Positions 22,184 to 35,024 are shown, numbered from the stretch's first letter. The stretch: 64,000 bases of DNA from Diplolepis rosae (GCA_030998225.1 JAPYXD010000686.1:496001-560000), one strand, 5' to 3'. Made by a program: numbers and translations. Notes: generated by a model not told the origin, from the sequence alone.

Positions 22184-23114
22184 TCAGTAGACTAAATTCT
22201 TTGTATATATACCACTAGTAAATTTTTTGTATGCGAACCTTTTAAAATGAATGTCTTGCTGTTTGAAATTTGAAAAAATTATTGTATTTTTGCCGAATCG
22301 CTGATGGTAGAAGCAGCGACCCTGGGGACTTCTACTGCGCGAACGATCTCGGCGCTGAAAATTACGAGAGTTAGAACGACCACATAATCGTGAACCCGTT
22401 TTTAAATTGCGAATTTCGTTTGGGAACTTTTCAACTTTGTTAGTTAAAACGTTAATCAAAGATGACAAGTGTTTATTACTCGGTGGATTATTGATATCTG
22501 ATTTTAAAAGACTAAAATGAATTGACGCGGAGGCAACCTGGTAATTTAAGGGCTGTGATGCCTCGGACACTGTCGCCCAGGTTGGCCTGTTCTTGAAGAT
22601 TTTCCTCATTTGATAAAGCTAATGTTGCGTGTACTTGAGATGGCATTTGTTCAAGAAAAATACTTTTAATTGCCGCATCGGTACAACTACCATCGTTGAG
22701 TGCACGTAGTCTTGTCAGAAGAAGAGAAGCTTTCCCTTCTGAAACAACCTCTCCTCTTAATAATCTTCGTAGACGTAATTCAGCGGAGATTGAAAAACTT
22801 TGTATAAGTTTGTTTTTAATTTGTGTGTAAATATCTGCGGGTTTAGGCTCAAATTCTAATAAAGGTTTTATATGCCGAATGAGATCGTGATTTAAGTTGG
22901 CCACCAGACAATCAGCCTTAGTTGATTCTAGATTGATTCGCGCCTGACGAAAAGAAGTCTCGACTATTACAAAAAATGATAATGTACCCTCGCGAAAGAA
23001 CTTCGGAATCTTAGGAGTACGATAAGCATCCGCGCGTTGGTTCTCGGTCAATGCTAAATTTTCGATTATTTTAGTGAGTTCGGCCTCACCAGAGGGTGAC
23101 TCACCAGTTGCCAT
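22184..23114 (-). pseudogene. gag: Ty3/Gypsy gag of a second family
   Basis: The start at 23114 gives MATGESPSGEAELTKIIENL, then VIVETSFRQARINLEST, LRRLLRGEVVSEGKASLLLT and FLEQMPSQVHATLAL. These match insect Gypsy gag proteins of the CsRn1-like type as I recall them. A frameshift near 22580 moves to a second frame with an Arg/Ser-rich tail (RRDRSRSRSPQGRCFYHQRF) in place of a classical zinc knuckle. The frame ends at 22184. Protease and RT are absent: the element is cut near 22175, where a hAT-like fragment adjoins. A primer-binding-like site and an LTR lie upstream (23332-24920). Confidence 0.75.
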
Positions 23115-23331
23115 TTTGATAAATTTAAAATAAGGAATATAGAACCAAAATATAGCGATAAATACAAGTATTGCACAAATAATTAAAATTAAGTAATGTG
23201 ATTGAATTTTTAAAATCCAATGTAAATAGAATGGTTAGAACCGGAGTTGTCTTGCTGCTTGATCACACCATGAAGACCCGGATATTTCAAGTCGTTGATG
23301 ATAAGCTGTAGTTACTATAACCCTGCGCATT

Positions 23332-23347
23332 CCGACCGACGACGCCA
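23332..23347 (-). promoter_or_regulatory. Putative primer-binding site of the second Gypsy family
   Basis: On the minus strand TGGCGTCGTCGGTCGG lies between the LTR-like sequence and gag, beginning with the TGG that pairs with a tRNA 3' CCA. The tRNA was not identified. Confidence 0.4.
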
Positions 23348-24920
23348 AACCACTTCATTATTCCTGCGGGAAAAAATCTAGGAAATAAATAGTTTATAAA
23401 AAATTGAACGAACTTTAAATTGGAGATAGCAGAAAAAAAATTTTAATAGAAAATGAAAGATGTCCGGTATGCAAGTTTCAGCCTCCAGTATGGAACACGG
23501 CGATATACAGAGGTTAAAACCTGAATTCCGACAATCGCTGCGCTTAAAAATTTATGTTGATAAAAGGCACTCAGGGGGGAACGTCTTAAAATTATTCAAA
23601 CAATGGTAACACATAGAAGATGCTGAGTCGCAAAGTTGGTTGTGTTAAAAATGTAATTGATACAGGAATAAAACTTAGCGATTTTCAATTTATAAAAGAA
23701 ATTTTAAATCAAATTAAAGTGGTTTGGATATTAAAGATTTATCATTTACCTCTTATTAATGTTACGAACCAGCTGAAAATAAACGAAGTTTACCTAAGAT
23801 TATAGAATAAATAAAGATTTTCCATTCAAAACATTTTGCGCAAAAGCGGAAGTATGTACGAGAAGTTATTTTCAGCTGTCGCAACCTGAGCATTTTGCGA
23901 GCTCAGCAGTTGCATGATTGAGAGGTCGGTTCAGGGACCTAGAAAAAGTACAATGATAATTCCAAATGTGGGGCAGTGACTCAACTCTTCAAGTAAACGT
24001 AAATATTAGGATATCCGAGTAATTATTACCAGAAATATGAATAATTGTCCCAGAAAAGGGACAGCTCATTTATTCAATACTTGAAGGGTTGATAGTCCAC
24101 AATAATTTTAATAATTATGTATGTATGTATGTACATTGTTATGCATATTATTAAATATTTTTATATGTTGTAGTATTATATATATATATATATTAGTGTA
24201 TGGTTGTCTAAATCAATGAGGCCATCTTCTATGACAAATGTAAAATTTAAAAATGGCAAGATAGGAATGAATGAAAAGGTATGAAAATAAATAAATTAAT
24301 ATAAAACAAGAATACTTTCTCTAAGGGATACCCTTAACGTTATTACGAGGTATCAGTAAGGAAGGTGGAGCAATTTAAACGCATTGCTCCTCTTCTGGTT
24401 AAAAGCCACTTATCTTGTTGCCTCTTCTAAGGTTAAGAGTTCAAAAATCGCGAAAAACAGGTGCGCATGTGTGCTGTCTAAAAATCGCGAAGGACAGGAG
24501 TGCGACGAAAGCCGCAACAAACGAAAGATTTAAAGAACAGAAGCCCAGTCGACAAGGACAGGCAGAAATATTCTTCCTCTCTTCTTACGGACTGGTAGGA
24601 ATAAGCCTAACAAAACTGGTAAGTCGGTATCGTTCCGATTTGTTTTATTTATAAATTGTAAGGACCTGTATTTATTAATTAATATAAATAAAGTGAAAAA
24701 AACATATTTTTAAATAAGCCTAGTATTCTTTTGGAAAATAAATATACAAAGAGAAGCCACGGATCCACTTAATAATAAACGAATTTAATTAATATTTATA
24801 TTAATTAAATTCGGCAGTTTGAACGACCTCCGCGTGCGCCTACTTATTAATAAAATATTTTAAAGGTAATTATCTATTACCTTTCGATTTTTATTTGATT
24901 AATAATAGCCGTATGTAACA
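23348..24920 (-). repeat. LTR of family X, copy b (5' LTR of the gag at 22184-23114)
   Basis: On the minus strand it begins TGTTACATACGGCTATTATT at 24920, as the X copy at 60173 does. It shares AATTCGGCAGTTTG and several diverged blocks with 58871-60173. The inner edge is set at the primer-binding-like site and is approximate. It contains an (AT)n run near 24178-24193. Confidence 0.6.
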
Positions 24921-24998
24921 ATTAATAGTCTTATTAAAGAGAGAATCAATTAAATTCACAATAAAAAAACAAAAGAAAGGAAAAATGGCTAGAAAATC

Positions 24999-25220
24999 AT
25001 GATAAAAATGATTCAAAAACGTACACTTCCTTATATCCAAGGGCTTTCTGAAAGATTCAGAAGAGCTTTAAAAAAATTTCAGATGAATGTTTTTTCCAAA
25101 AATTACCATAAGCTGGAAAATCTTTATGTCAATAAGAAAGACAGTGAACAATTTAAAAATTTATCTAAATTAGTTTCCCTGCTTGAAAAAATCATTAGAA
25201 CCATGGTTGGTACCGGGTAA
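24999..25220 (+). pseudogene. Penelope-like element scrap (tentative)
   Basis: A 73-codon frame reads LPYIQGLSERFRRALKKFQM, then LYVNKKDSEQFKNL. The pattern 'PY-x-GLSE-x6-L-x-K' resembles the connector just after the reverse transcriptase domain in Penelope-like retroelements. No RT or GIY-YIG motif is present. It could be a coincidental match. Confidence 0.35.
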
Positions 25221-26749
25221 AAAGCCATTTCGAATCCGGGTAGGTTTCCATCATATCCGAGTGTAAGCGAGTTCTACCTGGGTAATTGTTACTCAAATTA
25301 TGTTATTTTAATTGGAAAACGGGACCTCACAGGGTATACCTGGCTACTGTTTGGAATTAGTACATGAAAATAATTCTTCCAAAGTGCACTTTGGGTTTTT
25401 AAACGAATCTAGCGTGGTTGTATCAGGTATCTAAGGAATCATAGGCGTGGGTGTCTATCAAGGTCTAAACGGTCCCTAGCGAGAACATAGATTGACAAAT
25501 TTGGTTAAAGTGGACTCTGGGTATTTAATCGGATCTACCGTGGTTCTATCACACTATTTGTTTATCCATTTAGAACCCTTTAGAACCCTTCTTAAGATCG
25601 GATACAACCTAGGGGCATGACCCATTTGGCAAAACCGTATACAAATCCGTTAACACCCAGGTAGTAACCCATGTTATAACAGGGTTCTATCGGGTTCTAA
25701 CGGTTTTTTTAAGCAGGGCAATAATCCTTAAGACTTCGTTCCTGAATCAGTTGTTGGATTTATAGGATTGCATCAAATCTCAGCCAATAAGATTTGAAAA
25801 CAAATGCCAGCGAATACCTATTGATACGAAATATAGGTTGTCAACCCTGGCGGACCCAGTTCAGTGACCATTTGCTGGCCTCGAACTAATATTAAAAAGA
25901 GGAGCATAGAAAAAATTTGAATCGCTTCTATTATGATTCTGCTGTACATTTTGATTTTGATGGTATCAAAGTTGATACAATAATGTTATTTTCTAGCGTT
26001 AAAAAGAAAAAAAAAGACTATACTTTTCTGTATTTTATAATATAAATTTCCCCCCAAGATCCCTTAAACTATTATTCATATGATATATTGAGGTAAACTT
26101 GTTTTATTTTAATTAATTTATGGGTATGTAAACCTAGTCTTGAAATTAAAATTATATTCTTTATTAAATTAATGTCAAAAGAAAATAAACAAATAGTTTA
26201 TTTTTAGTTTAATCACTAGTAATTATAGTAATTTTTTACATTCATTTACTTAGTTACGAACCACACCCTATATTATCTTTGCTGCATTTTATTTTGTTTC
26301 GTTAATTGATTAAGTTAAGTCTGGCAACCAAAACTTTGTTTTGCTCATTTGAAATAAAGACAGATATTAACTTTCCTGAAGGTAATCTATATTCACCTGG
26401 AAGTGTTGCCCCATTTGATTCAAATGAAAATCATGGTTAAAATTTGACGCTCAATGTAGAGCATGCTAAAAGAAAAATTAGTCAACTGAAGAAAAAGATT
26501 TTAGTTGAAGTTTGATTATGTAATTTGTATTTTGAGATTACGATTTTGATCGTTTAGTAATTTGAGACTATTGAAATGAAAGTTAGTTAATAGTTGGACT
26601 CTAAGAGTATAAATCTCATAGTCGATTCACATTAATAAATTTGGAATATTTGCTTGATAGCTTGAATTTTCAACTTTAATTATAACCCGAATGATATATA
26701 TCCATCAAGAGGAAAATATATATTATTATTTACTTATTATTATTGACTT
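25221..26749. other. Unassigned AT-rich stretch
   Basis: No coding motif. Two diverged copies of a ~45 bp segment (from about 25382 and 25508) share AAAGTG-ACT-TGGGT, TTTAA and AT(C)TA-CGTGGTT. The rest is low-complexity AT-rich DNA. Confidence 0.45.
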
Positions 26750-27175
26750 TGTTACGTTGGCTATTATTAATTTAAATATAATGCAAGAAGTAAAAATAAT
26801 TACCCTTAATATATTTTATCCATTAGAATAATGAGTACGCGAAAGTCGTCCAAGCTGCCGAATTTAGGTAATACAAATATTAGCTAAATTCGTTTATTAT
26901 TATGTGGGATCGTTGGTATTCTACTCTCGAACTGAGAGTGTATTCTACACGCGCCTACGCTTTATCACTTTTAATTTTGAAAAAGAAAAGGGGGAAAGGT
27001 GCTTTAAATAGGTTTAAATCAAGTGGCTAAAATTCACATAAATAAAAAGATAATTTATTCTTAAGGAAAACAAAACAAACAACCTGGTGTGAAAATTTTT
27101 TTAGAGGAGTTAAAAGACAGAAAAAATGGGAGGGAAAAATACAGTGGTCAAATTTTGTACGTTACCACAACCTTG

Positions 27176-27183
27176 TTTTAAAT
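27176..27183. repeat. 8 bp target duplication TTTTAAAT (left) of the hAT
   Basis: TTTTAAAT is repeated exactly at 40985-40992. Eight-base duplications are characteristic of hAT transposons. Confidence 0.9.
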
Positions 27184-28066
27184 CAGTGTCTCCAGAACGT
27201 GGGATTTTTCGGCCCCCACCACGTTCCCATCTGGGAGAAACACATGCAAACGTGGCGTGTCAGTGTGTCGGATCTGCTACACGCTGCGGTCACCAGCTTC
27301 GTGTAAAGCCGAAGGTGCACGAAGACGGACTTCGTTACAATGCTTGAGTTTTCAAGTTATTTTTAGATTTCACGCTTTCGTTTATCGAGTCGAAATTAAG
27401 AATTGTATTTTTCTCGAGTACGTGCAAAAGAGGCGCGAAGCAGACGACGAATTTGAATTTACGAAGTATATAGTTCAAGAAATAACACTTTTCTTCAATT
27501 TCTTGAAGAAAGTCTGCATGAAATAAACATCAGTATGATCTTGGAAAATTTCATGAGGATTTCAACACTTCAAAAATAAACTTTCAGTGAAATTTAGTGA
27601 CAATAAATGTATAAAATTTGAATCAATATATAATTTTCCATTCAAATTTATATACTTCTTACTAATTTTGTACATTTAACAATTTTTCAATTAGAACAAT
27701 ATTTTCTATCAAGATAAAATGAACATAAAATTCAAGTTCATAATTTATATTTTCAGTTATATGTTAGAAATATTTTCATCTCACATTTTTGTAGCCTAAG
27801 CACAAACTTTTCATTCCAAAACTTAAAATCTCTACGGAAATGGAAAATTGTCTAATAGCAGTAGATAAATTAAAAAGCTAAAATATGTGTTTATTGGTAT
27901 TTCCATATTAACATATAAATATCAATCAACTTTAAATTTTACATAAAAATGTTCGTTCGAAGTATTCAAATCTTGTTACAATTTGACAAGATTTTATGGA
28001 GGAGTGCAATCTTTTGGATGAAATATTTTGTAGTTCTTAATTTGTCTGTCCGTCTGAAATCATAGT
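27184..28066 (+). repeat. Outer part of left hAT TIR
   Basis: Nearly identical in inverse to 40103-40984. It includes GTTCCCATCTGGGAG near the tip. The open frames here are non-coding: the same 'protein' appears at both ends because the DNA is duplicated. Confidence 0.9.
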
Positions 28067-29212
28067 AAGATTTGAACAGTAAACAACAAATTTTCCAATA
28101 GAATTCAGGATCAATAATAATTGATTCAGGAAATACTTCAACTCTGTAGAGCATTTTTGTATTTCGAATTCAAAATGTGTGCTTAAGCCACAAAAAAGTA
28201 AGCTGAAAATGTAGATATAAAACTAATTATGTCATGTTTATGTCTTCTTAATGGAAAATACTTTGCATATAATTCTCTAATTCGGTATTTTTTAAATGTA
28301 TGAACATTCAAGAAATTGATAAATATTACATCTTTTTATAGGAACTAAAGATTTCCGGATAATGCTTTGATTGAGAAAGCTAAAAATTTTTCAAATATTG
28401 ATATAAATTGCAATTTTACAATTGCATTATTTTTCAAATATTTTAACATCTCTTCAATCTTGATAATTCTTACAGATGTTTATTTCATGTGAGTGACTTT
28501 TTCTTTTTCTAATGAAAGATTTCGTAATTCTAAATTCGGCCCAATTCGTAACATTGTAAAAAGATTTTAAAACTTCATAAAAATTTTTTTTCTGTTTTAT
28601 TCAAAGTCAATAAATATTCAATGTTTGGAATCGAAATATTAAGTAAATGATTTTTAATTTCTGGGAATAAACTGCTTTAATAAGACAATCTTTCTTCTTT
28701 GTGAGAAATCTCAATTTTAAAATTAAAATTCTACGCATAGGATACAAAAACATAATATGAAAATACTTTTATTACAGAATTTTGAAATATACAAGTTGAA
28801 CAATTTTTAATCGAGTAAATCGGCTACTTTAAGCAAAAAATTATGTTAAAAATATTTTATCAAAAAAAATAAGACAAATTAAATTACGGTTTAAAATCCA
28901 CATTCATAGATTGATGGTAAAAGCAGTTTAAAGTTTTTTAAACTTACGTTTTAGTGACGTATGCACAGACTTTTAATCAGATAAATGAAATGCTTTATAG
29001 AAAGTCAAAATTTTCTTATTACTGCACTTAATCAAATTTATAAAGTAAAAATATTTTTTAATTGATGCTTTCACTCAATTCTTTAAACATTCATTAATTG
29101 AAAATTGTACTCAAAATTTAATCTTGCAGCGTTCCAATATTCCCACAATGTTACAAAATCTTATTAATCATTATTTTAGTCGAATTATTTTCAAAATATT
29201 TAAAAAATAAAT
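28067..29212 (+). repeat. Left-arm-only part of hAT TIR
   Basis: AT-rich sequence between the outer and inner TIR blocks of the left arm, continuing at 34899-35024 beyond the R1 insertion. The right arm passes directly from the outer to the inner block at about 40096-40103, so a deletion there is likely. Confidence 0.6.
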
Positions 29213-29215
29213 GTT
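29199..29215. repeat. 17 bp target duplication of the R1-clade element
   Basis: TTTAAAAAATAAATGTT occurs here and at 34899-34915, flanking the R1-clade element. Such variable-length duplications are usual for target-primed reverse transcription. Confidence 0.85.
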
Positions 29216-29224
29216 TTTTTTTTT

Positions 29225-29692
29225 GGTGAGGAGGAAAAATGGCAAAATCTTTTATAGACGTTGTACAGGACTCTCCTAGGACGGGTCTAGGCATACCTGT
29301 GAAAACCAAACAACCCCCTCTCTCGAACCACTCCACCACCCGCGGGACCGCCTTTCGGCTTTAAACTTCACGGGTGGTTGGTTCCATTAAAGTCGCGTAC
29401 GACTCTTCCGTCATCCGTTCGCTCGGAACTTCCACCCGCGGCCACACGCCCACTAGGATAACCGACTAGCCGCGCCACCCAGGGGAGAAACAAACAGATT
29501 CCCTCCCCGAACGACGCGGACAGCCAAGTCTACCCGAAACGCAGGACCGCGGGTGCCGGCCCCGATGCGATTTCTACTGGCCCTCCCCGTTGTTTCGCTC
29601 TCGACGCCCATCAAGCTCTCTCGTCTTCATCACAAGTGTGACGAATGACTCGATGAGCGTCCAGAACCGTTCAGACTGGAGCATGAGGGGGA
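29225..29692 (-). other. 3' UTR of the R1-clade element
   Basis: The sequence is matched on the plus strand at about 47957-48330 in the second copy. Its end GCCATTTTTCCTCCTC just precedes the A-tail in both copies. Confidence 0.75.
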
Positions 29693-32640
29693 CTATCGTG
29701 TCAGGAGTAAGTTCGGAACCCACCGACTGACCGAGGACCCCCTAGCCACACCCCATTTTGCGCAGACGAAGAGTGCGTGCTCTGCGTTATCCACCGGGGA
29801 TTCGCAGTAGCAACACGTCTCCTCGTCTCTCTTCTTGAAGAGCCTCAGGTACGCGTATAAACAGTTATGGCCCGAGAGCGCTTGCGCCAAATAAAAGCCG
29901 ACTTCCCCGTGCTTTCTTTTCAACCAGGTGGCGAGCTCCTGGATCAGGCGGTAGGTCCATCTCCCTGTCTGCCTACCATGCCATCTCATCTGTCATTTCT
30001 CGACGAGTCTGCGCCTTCCATCCTTGCGGATGGCCTCCTTCGCGCGAGCGATTTCCTGCAGGTCGGCGCAGGTAAGCTCCTTGCGAAGCTTAAAGGTTTC
30101 CTGCCTTTCCTCCGCCAATAAATCTATTGGCGGGACGCTCGCCAGGACCAGCACAGCGTTCGTCGAGATAGTTCTATATGCCGAAACTATTCTCAGCGCG
30201 ACAAGTCTCTGCGCCGAGAACAGCTTCTTCTGGATAGCATGGTTTTGCAAAGCATTGGCCCAGACCGGAGCTGCGTAAAGAAGCTTCGAATGGACCACGC
30301 TCGCCACCAATCTTCTTTTCGCTTCCCTGGGTCCACCAATGTTTGGCATAAGCCAGGCCAAGTTCGCTTCACATTGGATGGCTTTGGCAGCTGCGATCTT
30401 TAGATGTTCGCCAAAGCTAAGCCTACGATCCAGCTGCACCCCCAGGTACTTAATGCTTGTTTTCCACTCGACTTCATGCTCTCCGAGAACGATCCTCGGG
30501 TATTGGAAGGATCTCCTGTCCGTAACGAGCAAAGCCTCGGTTTTCTCAGGGGCCATTTTAAGACCCCTGCCATCCAACCAGCGCCTTGCTCGCCACAGAC
30601 TTTCATTGATCCTCAGCTCTAGGATTCTGACGTCGTCAGCGGCGCACACGACAAGTGCGTCATCCGCGAAGCCGACGATGCTCGTTCCAGCAGGCAGGTC
30701 CATGCGCAGGAAGTCATCATACATGATGTTCCAAACGAGTGGACCCACCCGCGACCCTTGAGGAGCGCCACATGTCATCTCTTCTTTGAGAGACCATTTG
30801 TCGCCCTCGTATATCACCCACCTGTCGCTCAGATAGTCATCCATCATTCGCAACAGGTAGTCTGGAACCTTTTTCCGCATCATCGCCTCGATGCAGATGT
30901 CCCATCTCGCGGTATTGAACGCATTGCGTATGTCAATGCTAATCAACGCACAGAATCCCTTACGCTTACCAGTTCCTTTTCTTGCATTTGTGGCGATGTT
31001 AACCACAGCTTGGATGGCGTCCACAGTGGACCTGCCTTTCCTGAATCCGAACTGGTTTTCCGAGAGCCCGTTCTCCCCGACCAAGAGAGCCTGAAGCCGT
31101 TGTAGAATCAACTCCTCCAGAAGCTTCCCCATCGTATCCAATAGGCATATTGGTCTATACGACGAGGCGACCCCTAGAGGTTTGTTGCCCTTCCTCAGCA
31201 GGACCAACCTCTGCTTCTTCCAATCTGCGAAGAACCTCCCCTCCCGAAGACAGGAGTTAAAGGCTTCTAGGAGGATCTCTGGGTACGCCCCGATCACCTC
31301 TTTGAGGATCTCGTTCGGCACCCCGTCGATACCTGGCGCTGTATTTGCCTTAAGCCTTCCACCCGCTCTCTTTACTTCTTCGAGAGTGAAGAGTTCTTCG
31401 CGCCGGACCACGCAGGAACTTCGGTCCTGTCTTCGGAACGGCTCCACGTGTGGAAACAAGCTACACACAATGTACTGGACTCGATCGGGATTATCCAGGC
31501 CCGGGGTCTTTCTTCTAGCCACCAATCTCTTGGTGACTATTTTGAAGGCGAGACCCCATGGGTCCTTCTCGACCTCACCGATCAAGTCTTTCCAGCATTG
31601 AAGTCGGCTTTTCTTTATGCCTCGCTTCAAAGCTGTTTTTGCCCCTTTCCATGCCTCGTGCAGCGTAGCATCCCCCTTTGAACGGGTGAATTTTCGCCGC
31701 GCTGCGGGCATTCTCGAGGTAGGGCTGCCAACTGGTCGTTCCACCAGTACATCGAACCCTTGGCTTGCCTGCGCTCACGGCGAGGCATCGAGTAGTCGCA
31801 AGCCGCGACCACCTTCTGCCTCACCGAGCGCACAGCAGCTTCAAACGACCCAGCAGGGCAGACCCAACCAAGCTCATCGATGAGCCTGGTTTCTTCGAGG
31901 TGTTCGCGAAGTCTTTCCCTGCTGAGTCGTCTCGTCTTCCAGGAGGGGCTCCTTCCTTCGCCGCCCCTACCCTTTTCCACCGCTTGGCACCCTTGTTCTA
32001 GGCTAAATTCGATGCACCGGTGGTCACTCAAGGTTATTACCTCGAGGACCGACCAGTCGCTTATCCTTGAAGCGAGGCGAGGTGCGGCGATCGTGAGGTC
32101 AATTATTGACCCTCCCGCTCCTCGTCTGAACGTGAAATCCCCGCCCTGATTCAGGACGATCAGGTCGTTCCTAGCGACCATCTCGCCAACCAAGATTCCC
32201 CTCCTATCTAGGCGGGCCTCACACCACTCGGGCGATTTACTGTTGAAGTCACCCCCTATGAGGGATCGCCCGATGTCCTCACTGAGGCTTTCCTCAAGGA
32301 GGAGGATCTGGGTCTCAAAGACATCGAAGGGATCGCCGGGGGAGAAGTAGCAGCTGTACACACGCACACCCGCCACCTCCACCCAAACGAACCCCGCGTC
32401 GGTCTCCAGGAAGTCTCCGACGCCCAAATCAGGGTTACAAACAAGAATGCCGGCCCTCCTTGATGCATCCTGATACCAAGCAGAGTTTTCGGACCACTTG
32501 TACTGCTCACTAATGAGCAGCACATCGGCCCCCTCTCCCTGGCAGCCTGCATCAGGAGGTCCTGGGCATCCCTCCCCTTCCGAGGTTGAGCTGCAGGAAC
32601 TTCAATTCCTGCCTATCAACCTCAGAAGCAATACCCGGAA
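29693..32640 (-). pseudogene. R1-clade ORF2: endonuclease and reverse transcriptase
   Basis: The endonuclease starts near 32620. After two early frameshifts it reads VLLISEQYKW, then SLIGGDFNSKSPEW (catalytic Asp/Asn), GGSIIDLTIAAP and VITLSDHRCIEF (SDH). A frameshift near 31690 leads to the reverse transcriptase: APGIDGVPNEIL, SSYRPICLLDTMGKLLE, FGFRKGRSTVDAI, CGAPQGSRVGPLVWNIMYDD and the catalytic GFADDALVVCAA near 30680. A TGA at about 29990 ends the long frame; the second copy has TGG (Trp) there. The C-terminal piece (29989-29693) has CCYCESPVDNAEHALFVC, a Cys/His zinc-binding motif typical of R1 ORF2. The enzyme nicks the target and primes cDNA synthesis. It is dead here but only mildly decayed. 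Confidence 0.92.
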
Positions 32641-32710
32641 GACCGGGCGGGAGCCGCTCTCTTACACAAGTGAGACAACTTATTAGCCCCTGTCTATGCA
32701 TGTCAGACAC

Positions 32711-33740
32711 CTAGGTGGAGACTAACAACTCCTGGCCAAGTGTCCCGTGGCGCCATATCTCCAACAGACGTTTTTTCTGTCGGGGTTGCTGCAGCCCCGG
32801 GACCCGTGGCCGTACCCAAGGCACCTGAAGCAGCGGGCGACTTCCACGGTCCCTAATTTCGAGGGACCTCGTCGAGACCAGGGCTGAAATTTGCGCCCTT
32901 TCCCCGACCGCCAGGTCGAGCTCCTTTCGGAAGGCCGAAACGTCTCCCCCCTTTTTAAGGACCAGAAGGACTTCTTCCTTCCTGGTCCTCCGGATAGACA
33001 GGACCTCAAGTCCTGCCTTCCGGGGGTCGACCTTCGCCTTCATTTCCTTCAAGATGTCGGCGTAGGACTGGCCGTCCTTCGCCGACACCTTGATGGCGTC
33101 GCCCGACCTGGCGGGCGTAGAGCGCGTCGCCTTAGGAGTGGCGGTGGCCCCCTGCGCTTTTTGCGCCGGGTCCTCCGCCCTTTTCTCCTTTTTTTCTTCT
33201 TTTTTTTTCTTTTTCTTTTCTTTTCTCTTCTTTGTGACCACATGCCAGTCCCCTTCTTTACTTGGGGGCTGGCTCGTGGCCACCTGGGCATAAGAGGGCG
33301 AAGAGGCACCCTTTCCCCTCTTAGGAGTTTTCCAGAGGGGGGGAGGGTGCAGATCTCTTTTGCCCCATCACCTGATTTTTTGGGGTATCTCCCAGAGACG
33401 CCGAACGTGGTCTCTGAAAGATCCCCAATTTCCTCATAGCGGGGTGAGATTCCATTTTCTTCTGGATTTTCACCCCGCTCGCCAGGAGGCACTTGTGGGT
33501 GTTGAGCATACCGCTCAACACCTCAGTTGCCTCGTTCACCGAGTCTTTAACGAAGCCGGGATTATTCCTCAGCATACCCTGTTGGATAACGCTGAGGGCC
33601 CTGGCTAGTTTCTCCATATTGTCATTTTGCTCCTTCAGGAGCTGGAGGACGTCTTGCCATCCCTCAGCCCCTGGAGGAGTGTGTGAGTGCGCATCTAGCG
33701 CCTTCACCTCCTTATCTCTTTCATTTTTTTTAGAATTCAT
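32711..33740 (-). pseudogene. R1-clade ORF1 (gag-like)
   Basis: From Met 33740: MNSKKNERDKEVKALDAHSH, then a coiled-coil-like segment (NDNMEKLARALSVIQQGML). After a frameshift near 33300 comes a very basic Lys-rich run, then SYADILKEMKAKVDPRKAGL and LLVLKKGGDVSAFRKEL. After a second shift, CCHC knuckles: CFRCLGYGHGSRGC, CWRYGATGHLARSC (second ligand Tyr for Cys). The segment between EIRD and the knuckles is far shorter than in the second copy, where about 70 further codons (45775-45995) separate them. ORF1 binds the RNA for packaging and nuclear delivery. Confidence 0.85.
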
Positions 33741-34898
33741 ATCTAATACCGTCGTGTCTTAAGACGGTTCGCCCATCATGGGAGCCCTACCGCAGTAGGG
33801 CTACTATCCCCGCCTGTATAGATCCCTAGTTATGTGCGCCGAAACCGAGAAGCGGCTTATCGGATGGTCGATCCTATCAGCACATTTAAATGAGGCTAGA
33901 AAAAGGTTACGGGATAGGCCCGCGCCATAATGATGCAAAAGGTTTAACGTCACCCCTATCGAGCGAGCGGTGCCGGGTCCGCCCCGACACCTGACCCGGA
34001 CTTCAGGCTAGACGGTGTGCGATTTATCCTACGCAGCGTCGGATATAAGGAAATACTGACCAGGTAATCCTTCATTCCTGCGCCCGGACGTCCATGATTT
34101 CAACCCCGAAATTGGCTCCAGACAGCAGAAACGTGAGCGGTTTTCCCAATTTAACATGTGGTTTCACGAGATCTTTGCCCTTCGCGGCTGAGCACCGGAG
34201 GGACTTACATTTACCCATATTACTTCCACAGAGGTGAGGTACTGACATCGCGTCCTACCCTGGTCGAGAGGCTACTACTCCTCCCGTGGCTAGTCTATCG
34301 GGAATATCCACCAGGCGCCGGCCGCAGCCCATTCACTCAGCATCCCATTCATTCTGGTGTGTGTGGGTGTCGGTGTCGTGCATGTGATTGTGGTGTGACC
34401 GCAAGAGCGCACGCGGGAAGTTCAGCGTCATCGCCGCATACGCATTTGGGGCGATACCCCGATTAAGGGGCCCCCACATTCACTCCGTGCTCGTTCATTC
34501 GGCATCAAGAGACCTGTTCAAGGTCCCCCGATGCTTTCGCTCCACACCGCGTCCTCACGCGCTTGAAAGTCGCAGAACAACCGTCGTGGCACGTGCGCCC
34601 GGAAGGCCCATCACTAGGGAAAAGCCTGTCTGTGAGGCTCCCTTGGCGGCCATCCTGACGGCGACAGCCCTACTGCTGGCAGAGTCCTTGTGGCTACTAC
34701 CGTTGGTGGGCTGCAGGACGCGTCTGCTCCGTGCTTGGACTCATGCATACACCTCGGCGTGACCCTGCCCGCCCGCAAAACGCTCTCTCGGTTGTTAGGC
34801 GTTTTGTGTTCAGTGTCGCTGTTATGTGTTTAGTCATATTGCTGTCTGTGTGCCCCCTCCTCCTTTCTCATCCGGGCTTGGGACCGGCAATGGCGGAG
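33741..34898 (-). other. 5' UTR of the R1-clade element
   Basis: GC-rich sequence upstream of ORF1, unlike the AT-rich hAT DNA around it. Its outer edge meets the target duplication at 34899. Short frames on the plus strand (34158-34762) have no motifs. Confidence 0.65.
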
Positions 34899-35024
34899 TT
34901 TAAAAAATAAATGTTAAAATTTTGATTAAATACTCTGTCAAATTTTGCATTTGACTGATCTTGCAAAATTGTTGAAAGTTTTGAATACCGATAGAAGAAA
35001 CTTTAAATGAAATTTTATGTCCAT

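Larger units (their letters stand above)
29213..34898 (-). mobile_element. R1-clade non-LTR retrotransposon, full length but inactive
   Basis: Minus strand: 5' UTR (34898-33741), ORF1 with zinc knuckles, ORF2 with endonuclease and reverse transcriptase, a GC-rich 3' UTR, and a poly(A) tail seen as a T-run at 29214-29224. A 17 bp duplication flanks it. It sits inside the left arm of the hAT. Unlike classical R1 it is not in rDNA. It carries several frameshifts, one nonsense codon and a gap in ORF1. Confidence 0.9.

Noticed and set aside
27257..27526. 89-codon open frame repeated almost identically at 40642-40911
   Set aside because: Both lie in the mirrored hAT terminal repeats; identity reflects duplicated DNA, not selection on a protein.
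30024..33608. Many plus-strand open frames of 60-180 codons
   Set aside because: They are antisense shadows of the GC-rich R1-clade ORFs on the minus strand.
34500..34545. tRNA-like hairpin (GCATCAAGAGACCTG...CGATGC)
   Set aside because: No T-arm GTTCRA box or full cloverleaf could be placed; no tRNA gene found in the window.
34158..34762. Two overlapping frames of 102 and 124 codons
   Set aside because: They lie in the GC-rich 5' UTR of the R1-clade element and have no recognisable motif; GC-rich DNA gives long chance frames.
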